From Acetobacteraceae bacterium (GTDB lineage: Bacteria; Pseudomonadota; Alphaproteobacteria; Acetobacterales; Acetobacteraceae): a DNA stretch of 7,948 nt. Positions 1-5,278 of the stretch are shown here, one piece after another. Position 1 is the first letter of the stretch, and the number at the start of each line of letters is the position of its first letter. The notes beneath the pieces were generated by a model, which worked only from the letters and a program-made list of their open reading frames with translations, was not told the origin of the DNA and did no database searches. A program made the translations under genes and the position numbers. The DNA is taken from assembly GCA_027323595.1 (NCBI GenBank), contig DAHWBL010000414.1, positions 1 to 7,948 of the forward strand. Direction: 5' to 3'.

Positions 1-551
1 TCCCGCGCCAGCCCGCGCGTCATCGCCATCACCGCGCCCTTCGACGAGATATAGGCCAGCAGGCGCGGCGCCCCCCACAACGCGGTGTCGGAGGCGAGAT
101 TAACGATCCGCCCGCCGGCATCGTAGCGCCCGCTTTCATGCGTGCCGCCGGTCGGCATCAGCGGCACGATGGCGCGGGTGACCAGCCAGGTGCCGCGCAC
201 GTTCACCCGCATCACCCGGTCCCACAATTCCATCTCGATCGCGTCGAAATTTTTGCCGCCGACATTGGTCGCGATGGCGGCGTTGTTGACCAGACCATGC
301 ACCACCGCCTCGCGCCCGGCGATGTCGGCGGCGAAGCGATCGATCGATGCAGGGTCGCCAAGATCGAGCGGCACGAAGCGGGCATCCGCCCCCGCGGCGC
401 GCAACTCGGTCGCGGTCTTTTCGCCAAGTTCTTCGAGAATATCAGCCAGGATCAGACGCGCGCCATGCCCCGCGCAGCGCTCCGCGATCGCGCGCCCGAC
501 GCCACGCGCCGAGCCGGTGACAATGATGGTCTTGTCCGCAAGCATGCTCAT
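1..551 (-). CDS. Short-chain dehydrogenase/reductase (SDR), 3' end outside window
   Basis: NAD(P)-dependent oxidoreductase of the classical SDR family; 183 residues are visible and the C-terminal substrate-binding part lies beyond base 1. The Rossmann fold begins at residues 8-20 with the glycine motif TGSARGVG. The NNAA motif is at 89-92. The catalytic triad is Ser154, Tyr167 and Lys171 (YISSK, i.e. YxxxK). The ATG at 551-549 overlaps the TGA of the upstream Rieske oxygenase gene as ATGA, so the two are translationally coupled; a weak GGAG lies about 11 nt upstream. A second ATG two codons later is possible. Next to a ring-hydroxylating oxygenase, the natural guess is oxidation of a cis-dihydrodiol or an alcohol intermediate to a catechol or ketone. 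SDRs are too versatile for the substrate to be read from sequence. The family call is firm; the role is inferred from context. Confidence 0.93.
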   Translation of the reverse strand, partial: MSMLADKTIIVTGSARGVGRAIAERCAGHGARLILADILEELGEKTATELRAAGADARFVPLDLGDPASIDRFAADIAGREAVVHGLVNNAAIATNVGGKNFDAIEMELWDRVMRVNVRGTWLVTRAIVPLMPTGGTHESGRYDAGGRIVNLASDTALWGAPRLLAYISSKGAVMAMTRGLAR

Positions 552-1588
552 GATGGTGTCAACTCCGTTGGCGCCGCAAGGATCTGCCGGGCGCGCTCGC
601 GCCAGATGCGTCGCAGCCGCACCACCCCGGCATCATGTTGATAGAGCATTTCGCGCTCGCGTGCCGTGTGCGGCACCGCCTCCAGCATCTCGCGGTCCTG
701 CTCCAGAACCTCCCAGTGCCGGGCTTCGAAAAATCCACGGAACAGGAACCGCCATGCCTCGCGCGCGATGCCGCTGACCTGGCGGTTGCGCCAGAAGAAG
801 ATGCGGGTGGAATGTTCATCGACCGGCGTCATGAAGCCCAGCACCCGAAACGGCCCGCCGGGTCCGCCGGCCATCGGATAGGGGATGTCCAGGCGGATGA
901 AATTGGTCGAACCCTCGGTCACCACATGGCACCAGTCGAAATTCTGATCGGTCTGCGCGACCCGGGTGATCAGAAAGCCGCGATCGGCGGGGTCGATGCG
1001 CACCAGGTCCTCACGCCCGCCATAGGCCAGGGTGAAGCTGTCGGCATGCAGATAGATGCCGTGCATCGGGTCCGCGGTGTTTTCCGCCGCCAGCTGATAA
1101 TTGCAGTTCCACAGGCCCGAACACAGAAATCCGCTCCAACCCGGATCGGTGAACTCCGCCGGCAGATCCAGCGGCGGCGGCTCGGGGCGGTCGGCGGACG
1201 GGATATAGACGAACACCGCGCCGTTGGCCTCCGCGGTCGCATAGCCAATGATCGCCTGGCGGCCTTCGAGCGGGCAGTCCGGCATCGCCGGCACCCGCAC
1301 GATCGTGCCGGTCCCGTCCAGCATCACCCCGTGATAGCGACAGGCGACATTGCCATCGATCACCACCCCGCGCGACAGCGGCGCGCCACGATGCGGACAG
1401 AAATCCTCCACGCAGCGCGGCGCGCCGTCCTCGCCACGCCAGAGCGCGAGCTGGCGCCCCAGCGCGCGAACTCCCAGCACCTCGCGCGCGCGCAGTTGCA
1501 CCGACTTCGCCACCACATACCAAAGGCCAGGCAACCCGCGCGCGGCCAGCGCGTCGGCATCGACATCGGAAATCACCTTGGCTGTCAT
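548..1588 (-). CDS. Rieske non-heme iron oxygenase, alpha (catalytic) subunit
   Basis: Oxygenase component of 346 residues, expected to insert oxygen into an aromatic ring or to demethylate/hydroxylate a side group, using electrons from a separate reductase. The Rieske 2Fe-2S ligands are Cys64 and His66 (CPH), then Cys83 and His86 (CRYH). The mononuclear iron site is ENTADPMHGIYLH: bridging Asp173 and ligands His176 and His181. Asp298 in LEQDREML is the likely third ligand. The length fits the compact single-component alpha subunits (dicamba monooxygenase/VanA size class) rather than the roughly 450-residue naphthalene-dioxygenase type. The start was chosen at 1588 because GAGGAAGG lies 4 nt upstream; an in-frame ATG at 1756 would run antiparallel-free but deep into the upstream gene and is rejected. 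No beta subunit, ferredoxin or reductase gene is in the window, so the redox partner must be elsewhere. It follows the HTH gene by 10 bp and overlaps the SDR gene by 4 bp. Confidence 0.95.
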   Translation of the reverse strand: MTAKVISDVDADALAARGLPGLWYVVAKSVQLRAREVLGVRALGRQLALWRGEDGAPRCVEDFCPHRGAPLSRGVVIDGNVACRYHGVMLDGTGTIVRVPAMPDCPLEGRQAIIGYATAEANGAVFVYIPSADRPEPPPLDLPAEFTDPGWSGFLCSGLWNCNYQLAAENTADPMHGIYLHADSFTLAYGGREDLVRIDPADRGFLITRVAQTDQNFDWCHVVTEGSTNFIRLDIPYPMAGGPGGPFRVLGFMTPVDEHSTRIFFWRNRQVSGIAREAWRFLFRGFFEARHWEVLEQDREMLEAVPHTAREREMLYQHDAGVVRLRRIWRERARQILAAPTELTPS

Positions 1589-1592
1589 GGCA

Positions 1593-1600
1593 CCTTCCTC
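1593..1600 (-). promoter_or_regulatory. Shine-Dalgarno site of the Rieske oxygenase gene
   Basis: On the minus strand this reads GAGGAAGG, 4 nt before the ATG at 1588. It overlaps the TGA of the preceding small gene. It is one of the strongest ribosome sites in the operon, and it decides the start against the longer in-frame ORF that opens at 1756. Confidence 0.8.
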
Positions 1601-1874
1601 ACGCCCCGAAGCCGGATTCGGCCTCGGCGCGATCCAGCTCCTGATTGATCGCGCGCAGCTCGGCCTCCAGCACCGCCTCGGTCCAGGCGCCGACGGCACC
1701 GGAGGGGCGCACCACGCCATCGGCCTGCAAGGCGGCGGCGAGGGCTGCGAAATCATGCGTGCCGGCGGCGAAATGCTTCACCATCGCCTGCGTCAGCGCC
1801 GTCTCGGGCGGCGACAATGGCCGTCCCTGCGCCTGGTATTTCAGCTTTTCCGGATCATCGGTTCGCCGGATCAT
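1599..1874 (-). CDS. Small recombinase-like helix-turn-helix protein
   Basis: Soluble 91-residue protein with no signal peptide or membrane segment. The middle and C-terminal part (about residues 28-75) has the pattern of the helical domain of large serine recombinases: an alanine-rich helix (DFAALAAALQADG), a short VVRPSGAVGAWT turn, then a second helix (EAVLEAELRAINQELDRAE). This compares with the LNxxGxxxPxGxxWT pattern of those enzymes, but there is no catalytic domain. From memory, short proteins of this kind are annotated as 'recombinase-like HTH domain' beside Rieske oxygenase genes; their function is not established. It could be a DNA-binding regulator or an accessory/assembly factor. 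The ATG at 1874 overlaps the stop of the LigB-like gene as ATGA, and the stop is 10 bp before the oxygenase start. The operon position and its own coding frame make it a real gene; the domain call is moderate and the function unknown. Confidence 0.75.
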   Translation of the reverse strand: MIRRTDDPEKLKYQAQGRPLSPPETALTQAMVKHFAAGTHDFAALAAALQADGVVRPSGAVGAWTEAVLEAELRAINQELDRAEAESGFGA

Positions 1875-2713
1875 GCCACGCCCGCCTGCTCTGTTGCCAA
1901 AATCATCGCGCCGATCCCGGTCGCCCAGGGTTGCACCGGTTCATACGCCATGACGCGGCCGCGCGCCGCGCCGGTCACCTGCGCGACCGCCCCGGCGAGC
2001 GCGATCCAGGCGAGCAGCTCCATCGCCCCGGCACCCGCGGCCATCAGCGCGTCCGTCGAATATCGCGCCAACGCATCCAGATCGCCGGCCGCCATCTCGG
2101 CAAGAAAACGGCGATCGAAATCGCTGTCGATCCAGCCATGCCGCACCTCGCCAGGGTCGTGCGACATGCCGCCGGTGGCCAGAACCCCGATCCGCTGGCC
2201 CGAGCGCGCGGCAAGCCGGCCAACCGCGCGCCCGAGCGTGAGGCATCGCCGCGCGGAGGGTTGCGGCGCCATCAGCGTGTTGATCATCACCGGCACGATC
2301 GGCACATCCATCGCCGGCGTCACGAAATGCAGCGGCACCATGGTGCCATGATCGAGCATCATCTCGTCGCTGAACGAAGGGTCCATGTCGGCGGCGATGA
2401 TGTCATCGATGAGGGCGGCGGCGAGCGCCGGCGCGCCGGGAATGCGCGCGCGCTCCACCTTCAGCCATGGCTCCACCGGCCCGTCGAAATGCGCGCCCCG
2501 GCCGACGCAAAAGGCGCTGGCATGGTCGAGAAAAAAATTTGCCCAGTGTTCGGATGTCAGAACGATCAGCGCGTCAGGCCGTGCCGCCCGCAGCTCGCGG
2601 GCAAGCTCATCGAACCCAGTATAGAGCGCCTCCTTCTGCGGCGCGGGTGCCGCGTCGGCCCAGGCGGTGATGCCCGGCGCGTGCCCCATCGCGGCGGCGA
2701 ACACCAGGCTCAC
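1871..2713 (-). CDS. Type II extradiol ring-cleavage dioxygenase, LigB-like catalytic subunit
   Basis: Fe(II)-dependent dioxygenase of the LigB superfamily (protocatechuate 4,5-dioxygenase beta, 2-aminophenol 1,6-dioxygenase and relatives), which opens a catechol- or aminophenol-type ring beside the hydroxyls. It has 280 residues, normal for the family. Putative iron ligands are His11 (MGHAPG), His56 (SEHW) and Glu232 (AGAGAMELLAW). The probable acid/base histidines are His122 (LDHGTMVPL) and His185 (GGMSHDPGE, the most recognisable family motif). All expected active-site positions are therefore present. The start is GTG at 2713, overlapping the TGA of the LigA-like gene as GTGA, which favours equimolar production of the two subunits. 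Asn59-Phe60-Phe61 is encoded with a run of seven T, odd for such G+C-rich DNA. The family is certain; the substrate is unknown. Confidence 0.94.
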   Translation of the reverse strand: MSLVFAAAMGHAPGITAWADAAPAPQKEALYTGFDELARELRAARPDALIVLTSEHWANFFLDHASAFCVGRGAHFDGPVEPWLKVERARIPGAPALAAALIDDIIAADMDPSFSDEMMLDHGTMVPLHFVTPAMDVPIVPVMINTLMAPQPSARRCLTLGRAVGRLAARSGQRIGVLATGGMSHDPGEVRHGWIDSDFDRRFLAEMAAGDLDALARYSTDALMAAGAGAMELLAWIALAGAVAQVTGAARGRVMAYEPVQPWATGIGAMILATEQAGVA

Positions 2714-2967
2714 GCGGCGTGCTTTCGAATCGCGAGCAGATAATCGGGCTCGGAAACACCGTGCAGAATCGAGAACGGACGCAGCAGCAGCCCATGCACC
2801 CCAAGCCGGTAGAGTGCTGTCCAGTCCCGCGCGATCACCGCCGCGCGCTCATTCTCTGTAACATCGAATCCCGCCGCGAAACCAGCCGCATCGCGCATGA
2901 ATTCCTGCCGCGCCGCCGGGGCGCGATTCACCTCGCGGACCAGCTTCTGCAGGCCATAGGCGCTCAT
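2710..2967 (-). CDS. LigA-like small subunit of extradiol dioxygenase
   Basis: An 85-residue, mostly helical protein matching the protocatechuate 4,5-dioxygenase alpha-subunit (LigA) domain. The family pattern of helix, RAAVIARDW, then LxRLG is visible at residues 41-56 (ERAAVIARDWTALYRLGV), followed by a loop and ILHGVSEPDYL near the end. In LigAB this subunit caps the active site of the catalytic LigB subunit. It is shorter than LigA itself (about 139 residues), close to the bare domain. The ATG at 2967 was chosen because it overlaps the stop of the CMD-like gene as ATGA; an ATG at 2988 would extend further into that gene without a better ribosome site. The stop overlaps the GTG of the LigB-like gene. 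Order and coupling strongly support an alpha/beta pair. Confidence 0.88.
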   Translation of the reverse strand: MSAYGLQKLVREVNRAPAARQEFMRDAAGFAAGFDVTENERAAVIARDWTALYRLGVHGLLLRPFSILHGVSEPDYLLAIRKHAA

Positions 2968-3269
2968 TCGGCCAGCTCGTCGATCCATTGCAGGGCGGTG
3001 ATGACGTCGCTGAACATCGTGGTGGCGGCGAACGTCACCAGCACCGCCTGGCGCAGTTCCGCCACCGTCGCGCCCACCGCCAGCGCGCGGCGCGCATGGG
3101 TGTTGAAGCTCGTCTTCGCCCCGGTGGCGGCAAAGCCCGCGGTGACGATCAACTCGCAGGTCTTCTCGTCGAGCGGACCGCTTTTCATCACCGACTTGCG
3201 CAAGGCGCCGAACGCGGCGGCGGTGTCGGCATCGATGCTGGCCAGATATTGCGCGGGGTTCAGTGCCAT
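2964..3269 (-). CDS. Carboxymuconolactone decarboxylase (CMD)/AhpD-like family protein
   Basis: Small helical protein of 101 residues in the CMD/AhpD-like fold. The N-terminal helices carry FGALRKSVMKSGPLDEKTCELI, interrupted only by the usual GPLD turn (residues 20-41). Then come AGFAATGAKTSFNTHARRAL (44-63) and the family signature AVGATVAELRQAV (64-76), corresponding to the usual H-x-x-x-A-x-x-x-G-x-T/S-x-x-E block with His58. AhpD-type members have a CxxC-H redox centre; here the only cysteine is Cys38, so peroxidase/disulfide chemistry is unlikely and a PcaC-like non-redox role (decarboxylation, isomerisation, lactone chemistry) is more plausible. The ATG at 3269 lies 1 bp after the stop of the reductase gene, with GAAGG about 9 nt upstream. 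Its place beside the ring-cleavage genes suggests work on a ring-fission product; this is inference. Confidence 0.87.
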   Translation of the reverse strand: MALNPAQYLASIDADTAAAFGALRKSVMKSGPLDEKTCELIVTAGFAATGAKTSFNTHARRALAVGATVAELRQAVLVTFAATTMFSDVITALQWIDELAE

Positions 3270-3270
3270 G

Positions 3271-4239
3271 TCAGTTCGCCTTCAAATAGGGAAATTCACC
3301 AAGCTCGGCCCCCAGGCCAAGCTCTTGAGCGCGTGCGTAGATCGCGGCGGCCAGTCCGATATCCTGTAGTCCCGTGCCGACCGACTTGAAAAGAGTGATC
3401 TCGTCGTCCGATTGCCGCCCCGGCACCGTGCCGGCCACCAGACAGGATAGCTCGGCCACGCGGCCCTCGTCGATCGCGTCGCGCGCCGCCACCGCATCCC
3501 CCGCCTCGCCGAACACGCCCTGGCGCGTATCCACGATGATGCGCGCGGCGCGGGTGAAGCAATCGACATCGCATTCGCGCTGGTCCGGCCGCGCGGTGCC
3601 CACCGAGTTCACATGCGCGCCGGGCTTGAGCCATTGTCCGGGCAGCACGGTGGTGACGGATTTGACTGCCGCCAGCACGATATCCGCCTCACGCAGCATC
3701 GCCTCGGGCGCATCGACCGCCTGCGCGTTCACCCCACGATCCTGAAAATGCCGTGCCAGCGCCTCACGCCGTGCCGATGTGGGGCTGAAGATGCGCGCCC
3801 GGCGCACCACGCCCAGCGCCACCATCGCGTCTAACTGCGCGGCGGCCTCCGCGCCCGCGCCCAGCACCGCGATCTCGCCCGCGCCGGGCCGGGCGAGCCG
3901 GCGTGTGGCCACCGCGCTGGTGGCGCCGGTGCGCAGCGTGGTGAGATGCTGGGCGTCCATGATGGCAAGCAAGGCGCCCGACGCGATGGAATACAGATGC
4001 ACCTGATACCGAACGCCCTTGCCCGGTGTGAGATTCATCGCCTTGAACCCCATCCAGCCGGAGCCCTCCATCGCCACCGGCCCCACCCGCAGCCAGCCAC
4101 CGCCGGCCTTCATGTTGATGCGCGCGGGCAGGGTGGTGAGCCCGGCGGCCTCCTCGGCGAACCCCGCCTCCATGGCAGCGATCGCGCCGCCCATGTCGAT
4201 GGCGGCACAGACATCCTGATGGGTCAGCAGCAGCGTCAT
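3271..4239 (-). CDS. Ornithine cyclodeaminase/mu-crystallin family NAD(P)-dependent reductase
   Basis: A 322-residue, full-length member of the OCD/mu-crystallin family. Visible features are an N-terminal substrate domain with GWMGFKAMN (Lys66), LTTLRTGATSAVATRRLAR at 99-117 with Arg103, and a Rossmann segment VLGAGAEAAAQ (125-135). Next is HVNSVGTARPDQRE (209-222), then the C-terminal family motif LFKSVGTGLQDIGLA (283-297). True ornithine cyclodeaminase has an Asp in the VGGDCPGK loop. Here the loop reads VGTARPDQ, like the VGASRPDW loop I recall from mu-crystallin, so ornithine deamination is unlikely. Reduction of a cyclic imine/ketimine or oxidation of an amino acid is the better guess. 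The ATG at 4239 shares one base with the TGA of the upstream gene (TGATG). In this operon it could process a nitrogen-containing ring-fission product that cyclises to an imine. Confidence 0.92.
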   Translation of the reverse strand: MTLLLTHQDVCAAIDMGGAIAAMEAGFAEEAAGLTTLPARINMKAGGGWLRVGPVAMEGSGWMGFKAMNLTPGKGVRYQVHLYSIASGALLAIMDAQHLTTLRTGATSAVATRRLARPGAGEIAVLGAGAEAAAQLDAMVALGVVRRARIFSPTSARREALARHFQDRGVNAQAVDAPEAMLREADIVLAAVKSVTTVLPGQWLKPGAHVNSVGTARPDQRECDVDCFTRAARIIVDTRQGVFGEAGDAVAARDAIDEGRVAELSCLVAGTVPGRQSDDEITLFKSVGTGLQDIGLAAAIYARAQELGLGAELGEFPYLKAN

Positions 4240-5252
4240 CAGCCGGGATTGCGGCCGGTGTAGAACGCGGTCGCGTCGTCGTCCGGCACATCAAAGCCCG
4301 AACGCAACAGCCCGTCGCGCACCAGCCGCATCTGCCCGTCGTTGATTTTCATGATCGGCTGACGCATCGGCCCGCCATTATAGCCTTGCAGCCAGGCCTG
4401 ATATTTCCACAGATAACGATGAATGAAGTTCGCCCCGGCAAAGGTTGCCTGCGCCTGCACGCGCGCCTGGCGGGCCGGATTGATCTTCCAGTATTTCTCC
4501 ATCGCGGCAGCGTATTCGCCGGCGCGCAAAAGATTGAAAATCTCAGGGATCGCCGGCCCCCAATACTCATAGTTGCTGGTACCCATGAACTGCATGCCCA
4601 GCAGCTCCACCAGCATCGGCGCGTGCGCCTCGAGCGGGTCGGAGAACAACACCCCGGTTCCCTGCAAGGCTTTCCAGCACTCGAAATCGCCGGCGATGCC
4701 CGGACGGCCGACTTCATATTTCACCGCCGCGACGTTCGGCAACTGGGCCATCCGGCGGATGACGCCAAGCGGATAGCCGGAGCTATGGATGCGCGACAGA
4801 TTCATCTGCACCGTCACGAACAGCGCGATGGCAAGGTCGGTGTGGCCCGCGACATGCGCGAGATACTCGTAAAGCTCATCCTCGGAGCGCGGATAAAAAG
4901 AATTCGAATGCCCCAGCAGCAGCCCTTCCATCCCCAGCGCCGCCCCCGCGTCGGCGACGCGCAGCAATTCCTCGGTGGTGTCGAAGGTGCCATGGATCAG
5001 GAACTGGTGCCGCCCCTTCGCCTCATCGAGCGCGATCTCCATGAAGCGGATATATTCATCCGTCGAGGTGGCGCATTCCGACACCAGCAGCGCGCCCCAA
5101 AAGCCGCACTCCATGTTGCGGCGAACATCATGGCGGATCGCCGCCTCGTTCAGCGCGCGCAGATCGTTGGTGAAGCTGGGAAGGATGACATCGCAACAGC
5201 CGATCCAGTTCTCCTTCGCGTGGTCCTTGATCTCATGCTTCCGATAGCGCAT
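4239..5252 (-). CDS. DapA-superfamily lyase/aldolase (hydratase-aldolase-like)
   Basis: Class I TIM-barrel aldolase-type protein of 337 residues, belonging to the dihydrodipicolinate synthase/N-acetylneuraminate lyase superfamily. Landmarks are the N-terminal DVILPSFTND strand, SECATSTDEYIRF (58-70; compare GECATLTWEE, recalled from naphthalene-pathway NahE), LGMEGLLLGHSNSF (106-119), and NVAAVKYEVG (173-182), where Lys178 is the expected Schiff-base lysine. The length matches hydratase-aldolases (about 330) rather than DapA (about 292). The strand that normally ends in the catalytic Tyr reads IALFVTV, with Phe145 at that place, so a key residue may be missing or moved. The start at 5252 has AGGGAG 7 nt upstream. 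It is the first enzyme gene after the regulator (26-bp gap). Probable role: retro-aldol or hydration/cleavage of a ring-fission keto acid; the superfamily is sure, the reaction not. Confidence 0.9.
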   Translation of the reverse strand: MRYRKHEIKDHAKENWIGCCDVILPSFTNDLRALNEAAIRHDVRRNMECGFWGALLVSECATSTDEYIRFMEIALDEAKGRHQFLIHGTFDTTEELLRVADAGAALGMEGLLLGHSNSFYPRSEDELYEYLAHVAGHTDLAIALFVTVQMNLSRIHSSGYPLGVIRRMAQLPNVAAVKYEVGRPGIAGDFECWKALQGTGVLFSDPLEAHAPMLVELLGMQFMGTSNYEYWGPAIPEIFNLLRAGEYAAAMEKYWKINPARQARVQAQATFAGANFIHRYLWKYQAWLQGYNGGPMRQPIMKINDGQMRLVRDGLLRSGFDVPDDDATAFYTGRNPG

Positions 5253-5259
5253 CGCACAA

Positions 5260-5265
5260 CTCCCT
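5260..5265 (-). promoter_or_regulatory. Shine-Dalgarno site of the DapA-family gene
   Basis: Reads AGGGAG on the minus strand, 7 nt before the ATG at 5252, inside the 26-bp gap after the regulator's TAG. No terminator-like hairpin is seen in this gap, so read-through from the regulator gene is expected. Confidence 0.7.
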
Positions 5266-5278
5266 GGCGACCGGCAAA

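Noticed and set aside
635..1648. Long plus-strand ORF of 337 residues opposite the Rieske gene
   Set aside because: It is antisense to a gene with complete Rieske and iron-site motifs; its translation is Arg/His-rich with no domain, typical of a G+C-rich shadow frame.
1589..1756. N-terminal extension of the Rieske oxygenase to an ATG at 1756
   Set aside because: It would overlap most of the last half of the HTH gene in another frame, yields Pro/Arg-rich sequence not seen in the family, and the ATG at 1588 has a strong ribosome site.
1817..2743. Plus-strand ORFs opposite the LigB-like and HTH genes (also 1350-2351)
   Set aside because: Low-complexity Arg/Ala/His-rich translations without motifs, lying opposite well-supported coupled genes.
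5253..5278. Possible terminator or promoter between the regulator and the DapA-like gene
   Set aside because: The 26-bp gap has no hairpin with a U-run and no room for a promoter beyond the ribosome site.
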